Assembly: GCF_034009455.1 (NCBI RefSeq)
Contig: NZ_CP125380.1
Coordinates: forward strand, 2,989,501 to 3,053,500
Reading direction: 5' to 3'
Source: Pseudomonas sp. P5_109
GTDB taxonomy: Bacteria > Pseudomonadota > Gammaproteobacteria > Pseudomonadales > Pseudomonadaceae
DNA length: 64,000 bases
The notes below the pieces were generated by a model that worked only from the letters and a program-made list of their open reading frames with translations, ran no database searches and was not told the origin of the DNA. This document shows, in pieces, positions 25,307 to 34,163 of this stretch. Each line of letters starts with the position of its first letter. The stretch's first letter is position 1. The position numbers were made by a program, and so were the translations under genes.

Positions 25307-26941
25307 TCAGCGAGCGGTTTGGGCAGACACACCGATCGGACGCTGGCCGCGGTAGACGGGATCGGCTTCTTCTTCACCGTCCTCGGCGTCCAGGCGAACC
25401 AGATGCGCCGGTACGCCGGTGGCCGCGCCCCAGTAGTAGATGCCCATGGCGCAGGCCGCCACGACCAGGGTGTCGAACGGATGGGTGAGCACACCCATGC
25501 CGCCGAAACTGCCGAGCCAGGACAGCACGATGGTCACCGCGTAGAAACCGATCAGCCATGCCGAGGAGCGCACTTGCTGGGCCAGGCTCAGGTGTTGGGT
25601 CGGCACGAAGCGACCGCACAGCAGGTACACCACGAACATCAGGATCTGCAGGCCGAGCAGCCAGGACACGGTGTTCCAGCCGGACCAGTAGACGATCAGC
25701 GCGGCGATGATGAACGACACCGGGCCGAGGACGCCCATGTGCTTGACTCGGAACGGGCGCGGCATGTCCGGCGCATTGCGGCGCAGGGCGGCCACCGACA
25801 CCGGCGCAACGGCGTAGCTCAATACCAGCGCGGCGGAAACCACGTTGATCAGCGCTTCCCACGAAGGGAAGGGCAGGGTCCAGAACACCGACAGGGCAAA
25901 GGTCAGCCACAGCGCCGGGCGCGGGATGCCGGACTTTTCGTCGATGCGCGTGAAGACCTTGAAGAAGGTGCCGGTCTGCGCCCAGCCGTAGATCACCCGC
26001 GGGGTGGCGTTCATGTAGATGTTGCCGCAGCCGCTGGGGGAGATCACCGCGTCGGCCACCACCAGATAGGCCAGCCAACCCACACCCAAGGCCAGGGCGA
26101 TGTCGCGGTAGGGCAGGGCCAGTTCCTTGGCCACGCCGGCCCAACCATTGGCAAGCATTTCGGTGGGCACGCCGCCGAGGAACGCCACTTGCAGCAACAC
26201 ATAGATCGCGGTGGACAGCAGCACGGAGAGGATCAGTGCAATCGGGATGGTGCGTTGCGGATTCTTCACTTCGCTGGCCACCGAGATGATCGGCGTCAGC
26301 CCCAGGTAGGCGAAGATAATGCCGCCGGCGGACACCGCCATCTCGACACCGGACAGCCCGTACGGCATGAAGCCCTGGGCCTGGAAGTTCTCCGGCTTGA
26401 AGAAAGTGAACAGCACGCCGATCACCAGCAACGGCACGATGAACTTGAACATGCTGATCAGGTTGTTGGCCTTGGCGAACGTCTTCACGCTGTAGTAGTT
26501 GAGCATGAAGAACAGGCAAAGCAGGCCGAACTGGAGCAGCCAGCCAAGTGCCGTTGGATTGCTCGAACCTGCCTGGGTCAATGCGGGAAACCACGCAGCG
26601 GCGTACTGGCGCGCGGCGACCACCTCGATGGCGACCAGGCTGGAAAACGCGATCAGCGTGATGAAGCCCATCAGGTAACCCAGCAGCGGGCCGTGGGAGT
26701 AGACCGGGTAGCGAATCACCCCGCCGGCACGCGGCAGCGCCGCGCCGAGTTCGCAGTAGACGATGCCCAGCAGCAGCACCGCAAAACCGCCCAGCAGCCA
26801 GGAAAAAATCCCCGCCGGCCCGGCGATGGCGGAGACGTGGCTGGCTGCGAACAACCAGCCGGAGCCGAAGATGGCCCCTAGTCCGATAAACGTGAGGTCT
26901 ATCAACGAAAGTTGTTTTTTGAACTTGCCTTGGCCTGACAT
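25307..26941 (-). CDS. APC-family amino acid permease of hydroxyproline locus
   Basis: The 544-residue inner-membrane protein has 12 or more predicted segments and the APC opening MSGQGKFKKQLSLIDLTFIG, followed by GLGAIFGSGWLFAASHVSAI, the substrate-binding first helix. ATG 26941 follows AAGAAGGCG; an open extension to 27145 has no site. It probably imports hydroxyproline, or D/L-proline derivatives, for the downstream enzymes. It is the first gene of the operon, divergent from the PAS-AraC regulator across a gap of 188 bases. Confidence 0.85.
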   Translation of the reverse strand: MSGQGKFKKQLSLIDLTFIGLGAIFGSGWLFAASHVSAIAGPAGIFSWLLGGFAVLLLGIVYCELGAALPRAGGVIRYPVYSHGPLLGYLMGFITLIAFSSLVAIEVVAARQYAAAWFPALTQAGSSNPTALGWLLQFGLLCLFFMLNYYSVKTFAKANNLISMFKFIVPLLVIGVLFTFFKPENFQAQGFMPYGLSGVEMAVSAGGIIFAYLGLTPIISVASEVKNPQRTIPIALILSVLLSTAIYVLLQVAFLGGVPTEMLANGWAGVAKELALPYRDIALALGVGWLAYLVVADAVISPSGCGNIYMNATPRVIYGWAQTGTFFKVFTRIDEKSGIPRPALWLTFALSVFWTLPFPSWEALINVVSAALVLSYAVAPVSVAALRRNAPDMPRPFRVKHMGVLGPVSFIIAALIVYWSGWNTVSWLLGLQILMFVVYLLCGRFVPTQHLSLAQQVRSSAWLIGFYAVTIVLSWLGSFGGMGVLTHPFDTLVVAACAMGIYYWGAATGVPAHLVRLDAEDGEEEADPVYRGQRPIGVSAQTAR

Positions 26942-27129
26942 TACATCGCCTTCTTGTGAGTTTTTGGATAGGCAGGTGTGCACTTCAAATCGCCTCTTTT
27001 CGGTTTTGCCGAGGAGGGCGGTGGGCATAGATTGAACCTGGCGGCGTGCTCGCGATTGATGTTTTGCTTGGGTGTCGATGACGAAATCAGCACAATGGCA
27101 GCTGTCTGATTTTTGCGAGGGGCCGGTTG

Positions 27130-27924
27130 ATGACTGAGGATGCATTTGCGCTGTTGTGCCAGGGCGACAACTCGAACCGCCCCGAATCCATCGAACAACT
27201 GCTGGCCGGCATTGCGCTGCTGTTGCCCATGCTGGATGTCATTCCCAATGCCGCGATCTTCATCAAGGATGTGCAGGCGCGCTATGTCATGGCCAATCGC
27301 ACGCTGGTGCAACGCTGCGGTTTGAAACACCTGAAACCGCTGCTGGGCAAGACCAGCGCCGAGGTGTTTCCCGAGCAATTGGGGCCCGGTTACACCGAGC
27401 AGGACCGGCGCGTGCTGGAGCAGGGCTTTGTGCTGGAGGACCAGCTGGAGTTGCATTTGTACGGCAGCCGCGAGCCGGGCTGGTGCCTGACCCACAAGCG
27501 CCCGCTGTACAACCGCCGCAATGAAATCATCGGCCTGGCGGGCATCTCGGTCGACCTGCAATCAGCCAGCGACACGCACCCGGCGTACCAGCGCCTGGCG
27601 GCGGTGGACGAACACATTCGCGCGCATTTCAACCGTCGCGTGACCCTCGGCGAGTTGACGCGCATCGCCGGGATTTCCGTGGCGCAACTGGAACGCTACT
27701 GCAAACGTGTGTTCCACCTGACGCCCCGGCAGATGATCCAGAAGGTTCGCCTGGAGCATGCGCATCGGTTGCTGCTTACTGATGTGCCGATCACCGAGGT
27801 CGCCCTGCAATGCGGCTATACCGACCACAGCGCGTTCACCCGGCAGTTCAAGGCCTTGACCGGTTTCACCCCGCGCCAGTACCGCCAGGCCACCGGGCAC
27901 GAGCAACCGTCTGGGCTGGATTAG
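27130..27924 (+). CDS. PAS-AraC regulator of hydroxyproline catabolism (LhpR-like)
   Basis: The 264-residue protein has an N-terminal PAS domain (about residues 35-140: VIPNAAIFIKDVQARYVMAN; GLAGISVDLQSAS) and a C-terminal AraC double helix-turn-helix (LTRIAGISVAQLERYCKRVF; ALQCGYTDHSAFTRQFKALTG). It is divergent from the permease gene, as lhpR is from lhp operons in other Pseudomonas. GAGGGG lies 7 bases before ATG 27130; the codon just before it, TTG, is also in frame. It likely senses a hydroxyproline-pathway metabolite and activates the operon. Confidence 0.82.
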   Translation: MTEDAFALLCQGDNSNRPESIEQLLAGIALLLPMLDVIPNAAIFIKDVQARYVMANRTLVQRCGLKHLKPLLGKTSAEVFPEQLGPGYTEQDRRVLEQGFVLEDQLELHLYGSREPGWCLTHKRPLYNRRNEIIGLAGISVDLQSASDTHPAYQRLAAVDEHIRAHFNRRVTLGELTRIAGISVAQLERYCKRVFHLTPRQMIQKVRLEHAHRLLLTDVPITEVALQCGYTDHSAFTRQFKALTGFTPRQYRQATGHEQPSGLD

Positions 27925-28000
27925 CGACGCGCCGGCAATGGCCCTGTAAACTGGCCGCGCAAAAGGCACCTGCCTCACCACTTCAAGCAAGAGAGCTCCC

Positions 28001-28381
28001 ATGGCAAACCACGACCTGACCTTTACCCCCGATCTCGATGCCGATTCGATTTCCTCCGACGTCGTCGGTTTCGCCGGTGTGCTGGTCTCCACCCAGATCC
28101 CCACCCGCGCCGATGGCAGCCTGGAACTGGGCGACATCACCCTGCAGAGCGAATGCACCCTGCAAGCGCTGAAGGTTGCGCTGGAGCGTGCCGGCAGTTC
28201 CATGGACCGCGTGATGCACCTGACCATCTACCTCACCGACATGGCCGACCGCGCCGCGTTCAACGAGGTCTACAAGCGTTTCTTCGCCAAGCCATGGCCG
28301 GTGCGCGCTGCCGTAGGCGTAGCTGCACTGGCCGTCGAAGGCATGCGCGTCGAAGTCACCGCCATGGCCGCCAAGGCCTGA
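28001..28381 (+). CDS. RidA/YjgF-family enamine deaminase
   Basis: The 126-residue RidA-fold protein has the conserved catalytic Arg in EGMRVEVTAMAA and the signature LQSECTLQALKVALERAGSS. RidA proteins hydrolyse reactive 2-aminoacrylate and related enamines/imines. It starts 77 bases after the regulator gene on the same strand, with AAGAGAG before ATG 28001. Because the neighbouring pathway passes through a cyclic imine and releases ammonia, a protective or accessory role there is plausible but not shown. Confidence 0.88.
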   Translation: MANHDLTFTPDLDADSISSDVVGFAGVLVSTQIPTRADGSLELGDITLQSECTLQALKVALERAGSSMDRVMHLTIYLTDMADRAAFNEVYKRFFAKPWPVRAAVGVAALAVEGMRVEVTAMAAKA

Positions 28382-28402
28382 TCAGCGCCACACACATATA
28401 AC

Positions 28403-28642
28403 CCTGTGGGAGCGGGCTTGCTCGCGAAGACGGAGTGTCAGCTTGCACAGGTGTTACCTGACCCAACGCTTTCGCGAGCAAGCCCGCTCCCACAGTGGGT
28501 CTGTGTCGGACACGAAATCTGTGTACTTGCTCGAAACCTGTAGGAGCGAGCTTGCTCGCGATGAACATAAGGGCGACGCGTGCATACAGAATGCCCGCGT
28601 CATCGTTAACGTCCATCGCGAGCAAGCTCGCTCCTACAAGGC
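28403..28642. repeat. Two REP doublets of different families
   Basis: The gap 28382-28737 has no gene. It holds an inverted pair of the GTGGGAGCGGGCTTGCTCGC family (about 28407-28430 and 28471-28495) and an inverted pair of the GTAGGAGCGAGCTTGCTCGC family (about 28540-28563 and 28615-28638). Confidence 0.85.
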
Positions 28643-28737
28643 TACTCAAAACGCCACCCGGCAGCATACGGGTGCCGGTCAGGCGTTTCGCCGCTACAAT
28701 GCACGCCTCGACCGTGACAAGCCTGACTAAAAAAACT

Positions 28738-30726
28738 ATGTCTTTGCCCAAACATCACCTGGAATTGCTCAGCCCTGCCCGCGATGTGAGCATCGCCCGC
28801 GAGGCCATCCTGCATGGCGCCGATGCCATCTACATCGGTGGTCCGAGCTTCGGCGCCCGCCACAATGCCTGCAACGAAGTGAGCGATATCGCCCAATTGG
28901 TGGAGTTCGCCCGTCGTTATCACGCCCGGGTGTTCACCACCATCAACACGATCCTGCACGACAACGAACTGGAGCCGGCCCGCAAGCTGATCCACCAGTT
29001 GTACGATGCCGGCGTCGATGCACTGATCGTCCAGGACCTGGGTGTGATGGAGCTGGACATTCCGCCGATCGAACTGCACGCCAGTACCCAGACGGACATC
29101 CGTACGCTGGAACGGGCGAAGTTCCTCGATCAGGCCGGTTTCTCGCAATTGGTGCTGGCCCGCGAGCTGAATCTCCAGGAGATCCGCGCCATCGCCGACG
29201 AAACCGACGCGGCCGTCGAATTCTTTATCCATGGCGCGCTGTGCGTGGCGTTTTCCGGCCAGTGCAACATTTCCCACGCGCAGACCGGGCGCAGCGCCAA
29301 CCGTGGCGACTGCTCCCAGGCTTGCCGTCTGCCGTACACCCTCAAGGACGAAAAGGGTGGCGTGATCGCTTACGAAAAACACCTGCTGTCGATGAAGGAC
29401 AACAACCAGAGCGCCAACATCCGCGCCCTGGTCGAGGCCGGCGTGCGTTCGTTCAAGATCGAGGGTCGCTACAAGGACATGGGCTATGTGAAGAACATCA
29501 CCGCCTACTACCGCCAGCGCCTCGACGCCGTGCTCGAAGACCGCCCGGACCTGGCCCGTGCCTCCAGTGGCCGCACCGCGCATTTCTTCCTGCCCGACCC
29601 GGAAAAAACCTTCCACCGTGGCAGCACCGATTACTTCGTCACTGATCGCAAGATCGATATCGGCGCCTTCGACTCGCCGACCTTCACCGGTCTGCCGGTG
29701 GGTGTGGTGGAGAAAGTCGCCAAGCGTGACATGCTGGTCGTGACGCACGAGCCACTGTCCAACGGCGACGGTCTGAACGTGCTGGTCAAGCGTGAAGTGG
29801 TGGGTTTTCGCGCCAACATCGCCGAACCCAAAGGCGAGTTCGAGGAAGACGGCGAGAAGCGCTATCGCTATCGCGTCGAGCCCAATGAGATGCCGGAGGG
29901 AATGTACAAGCTGCGCCCCAACCATCCGCTGAATCGCAATCTGGATCACAACTGGCAACAGGCGCTGCAAAAGACTTCTGCCGAGCGTCGCATCGCCCTG
30001 AGCTGGGTCGCGCGCCTGCGTGAAGAACAGCTGGAACTGACCGCGAACAGCGAGGAAGGCATCAGCGCCAGCGTCACGCTGGCCGGCCCGTTCGGCGCGG
30101 CCAACAAGCCGGAGCAGGCGCTGGAACAATTGCAGGATCTGCTCGGCCAACTCGGCACTACGCAGTACCACGCCATCGATATCAGGCTGGACGCGCCGCA
30201 GGCGTACTTCATCCCGAACTCGCAGCTCAAGGCCTTGCGTCGTGAAGTGATCGAAGCCTTGACCGAAGCGCGGGTCGCCGCGCACCCGCGTGGCAGCCGT
30301 AAAGCCGAAACCACGCCGCCGCCGGTGTACCCGGACTCGCACCTGTCGTTCCTGGCCAACGTCTACAACCAGAAGGCCCGGGACTTCTATCATCGCCACG
30401 GCGTCAAGCTGATCGATGCGGCCTACGAGGCCCACGAGGAAACCGGTGAAGTGCCGGTGATGATCACCAAGCACTGCCTGCGTTTCTCCTTCAATCTGTG
30501 CCCGAAACAGGCCAAGGGCGTGACTGGCGTGCGCACCAAGGTCGCGCCGATGCAGTTGATTCACGGCGATGAAGTGCTGACGTTGAAGTTCGACTGCAAG
30601 CCTTGCGAGATGCACATCATCGGCAAGATGAAGGGCCACATCCTCAATCTGCCGCAACCGGGCAGTGTGGTCGGTCACATCAGCCCCGAAGACCTGCTCA
30701 AGACCATCCCGCGCGCGCCGCACTGA
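28738..30726 (+). CDS. rlhA: U32-family 23S rRNA hydroxylation protein RlhA
   Basis: The 662-residue protein begins MSLPKHHLELLSPARDVSIA. It has the peptidase-U32 core with the cysteine-rich signature FSGQCNISHAQTGRSANRGD followed by CSQACRLPY, and further Cys clusters (CLRFSFNLCPKQ; FDCKPCEMHI) near the C-terminus. Length matches RlhA/YdcP (about 650) rather than the shorter TrhP/YegQ (about 450). RlhA is required for 5-hydroxycytidine at position 2501 of 23S rRNA. The start is ATG 28738; the frame is open further upstream through REP sequence, which is not coding. An inverted repeat follows the stop codon. Confidence 0.85.
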   Translation: MSLPKHHLELLSPARDVSIAREAILHGADAIYIGGPSFGARHNACNEVSDIAQLVEFARRYHARVFTTINTILHDNELEPARKLIHQLYDAGVDALIVQDLGVMELDIPPIELHASTQTDIRTLERAKFLDQAGFSQLVLARELNLQEIRAIADETDAAVEFFIHGALCVAFSGQCNISHAQTGRSANRGDCSQACRLPYTLKDEKGGVIAYEKHLLSMKDNNQSANIRALVEAGVRSFKIEGRYKDMGYVKNITAYYRQRLDAVLEDRPDLARASSGRTAHFFLPDPEKTFHRGSTDYFVTDRKIDIGAFDSPTFTGLPVGVVEKVAKRDMLVVTHEPLSNGDGLNVLVKREVVGFRANIAEPKGEFEEDGEKRYRYRVEPNEMPEGMYKLRPNHPLNRNLDHNWQQALQKTSAERRIALSWVARLREEQLELTANSEEGISASVTLAGPFGAANKPEQALEQLQDLLGQLGTTQYHAIDIRLDAPQAYFIPNSQLKALRREVIEALTEARVAAHPRGSRKAETTPPPVYPDSHLSFLANVYNQKARDFYHRHGVKLIDAAYEAHEETGEVPVMITKHCLRFSFNLCPKQAKGVTGVRTKVAPMQLIHGDEVLTLKFDCKPCEMHIIGKMKGHILNLPQPGSVVGHISPEDLLKTIPRAPH

Positions 30727-30732
30727 GTGACC

Positions 30733-30761
30733 GGTGAGCGCGCCGCAACGGCGCGCTCACC
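30733..30761 (+). terminator. Inverted repeat after rlhA
   Basis: GGTGAGCGCGCC and GGCGCGCTCACC form a perfect 12-bp stem around GCAAC, 7 bases after the rlhA stop codon. No T-tract follows, so it could be a Rho-assisted or bidirectional end structure between convergent genes. Confidence 0.65.
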
Positions 30762-30767
30762 TGCTGT

Positions 30768-31361
30768 TCAATACCCTGTGTAGTTGAAGTAAACGACGGC
30801 CACGACAACAGCGAGGCCAAACGCTGCCAGGGCTTTTGTTTGTGCGGTTGCCTGGAAGGGCGGCGGGGCATCGCTCGATGCTTGCTCTTCGGGTTGCGAG
30901 TACTCGCTGGCGTTCTGGCGGCGCAGCAGCATGGCCCGATAGCTGTAGCGCAAGCCGATCAGCAGGGACATGGCCATCAAGCCGAGGATCAGCCAACGTA
31001 TCGTTGCCGGTTTTTCCACGGCGACCATATTGCTCTCGTGTTCACAGGCCGCGCTATTGAACTCCAGGACGGATATGGGCTGGTAGACCGTCGAGGGCTG
31101 CGTTGCATCACTGTGCATTACCGCCATTTGATCCAGGTCCAATGCCTGATACTTCCACAGTGTCGTCGATCCTTCCCGGCAATAAGTGAACGCAACAGGG
31201 TTCGAGGCGCCGATGATGCACGCGTCGTTGATGCCGATTTTTTTCAGGGTTTCCGTCGCAGACCGTGTGAAGTCCAGTTCGAGGACAGGAATGACGCCGT
31301 TGGCAGACACCGCGACGGACACCAGCAGGCTCGCCATGGCGCAGAGGATTGATGTTTTCAA
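30768..31361 (-). CDS. Hypothetical secreted/membrane-anchored protein
   Basis: The 197-residue protein has a clear Sec signal peptide (MKTSILCAMASLLVSVAVSA). A periplasmic-like region of about 95 residues contains three cysteines (ACIIGAS, FTYCREGS, AACEHES). A membrane helix follows near residue 125, then a basic stretch (RYSYRAMLLRRQN), a polar linker, and a terminal hydrophobic helix (AAFGLAVVVAVVYFNYTGY). No family is recognised. Its GC content and codon use are lower than those of the neighbours. It may be an inner-membrane protein with a periplasmic sensor-like domain. Confidence 0.65.
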   Translation of the reverse strand: MKTSILCAMASLLVSVAVSANGVIPVLELDFTRSATETLKKIGINDACIIGASNPVAFTYCREGSTTLWKYQALDLDQMAVMHSDATQPSTVYQPISVLEFNSAACEHESNMVAVEKPATIRWLILGLMAMSLLIGLRYSYRAMLLRRQNASEYSQPEEQASSDAPPPFQATAQTKALAAFGLAVVVAVVYFNYTGY

Positions 31362-31476
31362 AGTCGGGGCGTCCTCGTTTTTAGTCGTTTTTTTTGTTAT
31401 GAACGCGGAGTCTGGTTGCTACGTGCTTTTGCTGAAGTCTAGACGCTGGCGACAAATCTGAAGCTGGCAGTCGACA

Positions 31477-31905
31477 CTATCCACAGGTGTCGGCGACGGC
31501 TTTTTCAGCTCGCTTGAACTCCTGTTTGATGTCGGTGGGGATGCGTTGCTTTTTGAATTCCTGGCCGAGGAAGGGTTGATCGCCCCGCGACTGGACCTCT
31601 GCGTCTTCGGCCGATATCTGCGCTTCGACGGCAGCGGAGTGTTTGTCGATGACGGCATTGACCTCGGCTTCATCCTTGGCCGTATCAAGTGCCAGGACCA
31701 ACTGGCCGGCCTCGGCTTTTTCGGCTTCGGCATAGGCTTCGACCGTCAACCCGGAGGCCAGGGCGCGCGCCTGGGTTTCCAGACCGTTGAGATGCTCCCG
31801 GGCGGCCCTGCAGACCGCTTCCTGTCGCTGGCTCTCGATGTGTTCCCAGGTGTTGAGCCCGTAAATCGCGGCCCCGACCACCAGGAGAGTTGTAACGGTG
31901 CCCAT
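31477..31905 (-). CDS. Hypothetical small membrane-anchored protein
   Basis: The 142-residue protein starts at ATG 31905, which follows AAAGG by 6 bases. It has one N-terminal membrane helix (MGTVTTLLVVGAAIYGLNTW), then a charged, largely helical region (ARALASGLTVEAYAEAEKAE) with two cysteines (EAVCRAA; VADTCG) that could form a disulfide. It resembles generic single-pass inner-membrane or periplasmic proteins; no specific family is recognised. It is a separate gene from the protein at 30768-31361, with a 115-base gap between them. Confidence 0.65.
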   Translation of the reverse strand: MGTVTTLLVVGAAIYGLNTWEHIESQRQEAVCRAAREHLNGLETQARALASGLTVEAYAEAEKAEAGQLVLALDTAKDEAEVNAVIDKHSAAVEAQISAEDAEVQSRGDQPFLGQEFKKQRIPTDIKQEFKRAEKAVADTCG

Positions 31906-32228
31906 CAATTTGCCTTTCACATTTGGCGCCCTCAAATGGCAAAGGAAGGGTTATGCGCAAACGATTCCCGATTCGATCCGTTCAAAGAAAAGCGTAGCAG
32001 ACGTGATCGGGCTGAACGTGCGCCGATCACTCCTCCTGGATTCGACTCAACACTAAGCGACTGTTTTAAAAAAACAAATTCTTTTAAAAGGGCTTCCCAG
32101 TTGCGGCAAATGTTGGTAAATTTGCGCCCACTCTTGCACAGGCCCTCAGGGAGCCTGTCACGCAAGCAGGCAACAGCTCTCGTTGCCACTCAAGAAAGCG
32201 AGTGCCATGCACTCATCGCTACAGATAC

Positions 32229-32303
32229 AGGGGCGTCGCCAAGCGGTAAGGCAGCAGGTTTTGATCCTGCCATGCGTTGGTTCGAATCCAGCCGCCCCTG
32301 CCA
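32229..32303 (+). tRNA. tRNA-Gln (UUG)
   Basis: A complete cloverleaf: acceptor AGGGGCG pairs with CGCCCCT, D-arm GCC-AAGCGGTAA-GGC, anticodon stem GCAGG/CCTGC around loop TTTTGAT (anticodon TTG, 32261-32263), T-loop GGTTCGAATCC, and an encoded CCA at 32301-32303. It reads CAA glutamine codons. No integrase or repeated attachment sequence lies beside it. Confidence 0.95.
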
Positions 32304-32583
32304 TTTTTACTTCCTGCGCAATCAGATAACACCCGACCGACGGTTAATATTCGTCGATGCGCTGGTTATTTGCGTGCGTTTTTCATGTCCCGGATGTTCC
32401 TGTGCGAACCCGCTTTCAGCCAAGGCTCGCGGGCGTTCTTGCTGCGCGTTTGATGAAGATTTTCTGGGCTGGTCTGGCCATCCGTCACTGAACCAGAGGC
32501 GCGCTGTAGTTGTTTCTACATAGCGCCTACACTGATGATGCACGCCGTTTCCTAACTTTAAAGTCAAGAAAAGGATGCCTCAA

Positions 32584-33012
32584 ATGAAAGTCAGTGCACG
32601 CAACGTATTCAAAGGCAAAGTCAGCCAGGTCCAGCCAGGCGCGGTCAACGCCGAAGTGGTTCTGACCCTGGCGGGTGGCGAACAACTGGTTGCCGTCGTC
32701 ACCATGGAAAGCATCAAAAGCCTGGGCATCGCCATCGGCAAAGAGGCCGTCGCGTTGATCAAGGCGCCTTGGGTGATGTTGATGACCGAATCGAGCGACA
32801 TTCGCCTGTCGGCGCGTAACTGCCTGGAAGGCAAGGTACTGAGCGTTACCGATGGCGCGGTCAATGCAGAAGTGGTCATCGAGCTGGCTGGCGGTTCGAA
32901 AGTCTATTCAATCGTGACCCGCGATGCGGTGGCGGAGCTGGGCCTGGCAGCCGGCGTCAGCGCCACGGCAGTGATCAAGGCTTCCCACATCATCCTGGGT
33001 GTTCCGGCCTGA
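32584..33012 (+). CDS. Tandem Mop-domain molybdate-binding protein (molbindin)
   Basis: The 142-residue protein contains two Mop domains (residues 1-70 and 73-142), each with the pattern [SA]ARN-x-x-[KE]GKV followed by VNAEVV and a terminal AVIKA. Mop proteins bind oxyanions such as molybdate in the cytoplasm and may store or sense them. ATG 32584 is chosen because AAGG lies 9 bases upstream; the ATG at 32575 would overlap that site. No modABC genes are in the window, so it appears as a stand-alone gene. A strong terminator follows. Confidence 0.88.
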   Translation: MKVSARNVFKGKVSQVQPGAVNAEVVLTLAGGEQLVAVVTMESIKSLGIAIGKEAVALIKAPWVMLMTESSDIRLSARNCLEGKVLSVTDGAVNAEVVIELAGGSKVYSIVTRDAVAELGLAAGVSATAVIKASHIILGVPA

Positions 33013-33034
33013 TCAGAGCCAAGCATTCACACTG

Positions 33035-33075
33035 ATCCCCGTGATCCATGTCTTGATGGATCACGGGGATTTTTC
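33035..33075 (+). terminator. Intrinsic terminator of the Mop gene
   Basis: ATCCCCGTGATCCAT and ATGGATCACGGGGAT form a perfect 15-bp stem around GTCTTG, followed by TTTTCG. It lies 22 bases after the stop codon, a classical Rho-independent terminator. Confidence 0.9.
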
Positions 33076-33111
33076 GTTTTTGCCTCCCGTTCCTCAGCTG
33101 CGCTGGCGCCT

Positions 33112-33774
33112 CTAGCGAAAGCGCTCCGGGATGGCCTCGGCAAACGGATACCAGGAAAACCACGGCCTTGCCTCATCGATGACCCGCGCGACCGAGGGTC
33201 TTTGGGTCAACCTGTCGAAATAAGCACTCAAGTGGCGATGCTCGTCGGCAAAGGGCACGAGGGTGCTGGCGTAGAACAGCGCCGGGGCGGCGGCGCAATC
33301 GGCCATGCTGAACGCCGGGCTGGCCACCCAGGTTTTTGCCGTCAGCTGACGTTCGAGCATGCCGTACGCCGTTGCCAGCGCGGTGCGTTCGCGGGTCAGG
33401 TCGCCGTTTGCGGCATTTATTCGGTCAGCGACGATCTTCTGCATCGGCACCTGGACGTGAAGGTCGAAAAAACGATCCCACAGGCGTACGTCCAGGGCGG
33501 CTTCCCAATCGTGCGGAATCAACGACGCCTGGCCGGCATGAAGCCGGTCCAGATATTCAATGATCACACTCGACTCCGGTACATCCTTGTGCCGGGCGTG
33601 ATCGCGAAGCACCGGGAACTTGCCAATCGGCCACAGCGCTTGAAGCTCGGCCCGGTCGGCTTCGTTGCCCAGATCGATGATCCGTTTTTCAAACCCGATG
33701 TCCAGTTCATAGAGCGCGATCAGCGCTTTGTGGCAGAACGACGAGAGTGGATGGAAATAAAGAGTCAGCGACAT
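33112..33774 (-). CDS. Glutathione S-transferase family protein
   Basis: The 220-residue protein has an N-terminal thioredoxin-like domain (YFHPLSSFCHKALIALYELD with a Ser/Cys pair at the active-site position; KFPVLRDHARHKDVPESSVI with the gamma-glutamyl-binding ESS) and a C-terminal helical domain with the SMADCAAAPAL motif. It probably conjugates or reduces glutathione adducts; the substrate is unknown. It faces the Mop gene terminator and diverges from the truncated GlxA-type gene. Confidence 0.87.
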   Translation of the reverse strand: MSLTLYFHPLSSFCHKALIALYELDIGFEKRIIDLGNEADRAELQALWPIGKFPVLRDHARHKDVPESSVIIEYLDRLHAGQASLIPHDWEAALDVRLWDRFFDLHVQVPMQKIVADRINAANGDLTRERTALATAYGMLERQLTAKTWVASPAFSMADCAAAPALFYASTLVPFADEHRHLSAYFDRLTQRPSVARVIDEARPWFSWYPFAEAIPERFR

Positions 33775-33925
33775 CCTTCAATTCCTCGGTGAGATGCAAA
33801 CCGCTTCATTATCGGTCGTCATCGGCGAATGCGCGAGGCGCTCCTGTGTCCGGTGCGGGGTGTTCGGGTTAGAGTGCAGATTCTGGCCTGAATATCAGGC
33901 ATGCCGCGTTTAGGGTCATATCGCC

Positions 33926-34163
33926 ATGCACCAGATCGGACTCATTGTTTACCCCGGTTTTCAGGTGCTGGGCCTGGCCATGTGTGCCGCTTTCGAGTTG
34001 GCCAACAACGCCGTGGATGAGCCGTTGTATCGCATTGCATTGCTGTCCGAAACGGGGGGACTGGTGCAGACGTCCGCCGGTTTTGCCGTGCAGACCGAAG
34101 TGTTCGACCAGCGCTCGTTCGATACGCTGCTGGTCATGGGCGACAACCTGATTCGCCCGACCA
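33926..34163 (+). pseudogene. Truncated GlxA-type (DJ-1/PfpI + AraC) regulator
   Basis: ATG 33926 opens MHQIGLIVYPGFQVLGLAMC. Homology to the DJ-1/PfpI domain of GlxA-like regulators continues through FDTLLVMGDNLIRP (about 79 residues). The sequence then runs straight into REP-derived DNA at 34164 (reading TTSRLLQFGVHIIS), with the rest of the domain and the AraC helix-turn-helix missing. Full-length members are about 320 residues. The gene is broken; the repeat array sits exactly at the break. Confidence 0.85.

Noticed and set aside
25319..26881. 520-codon plus-strand frame opposite the APC permease
   Set aside because: It is the complement of membrane-segment codons (His/Gln/Arg-rich) with no domain; the opposite strand carries a clear permease.
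32229..32303. tRNA-Gln as an integration site for a mobile element
   Set aside because: No integrase, no direct repeat of the tRNA 3' end and no cargo region were found next to it.
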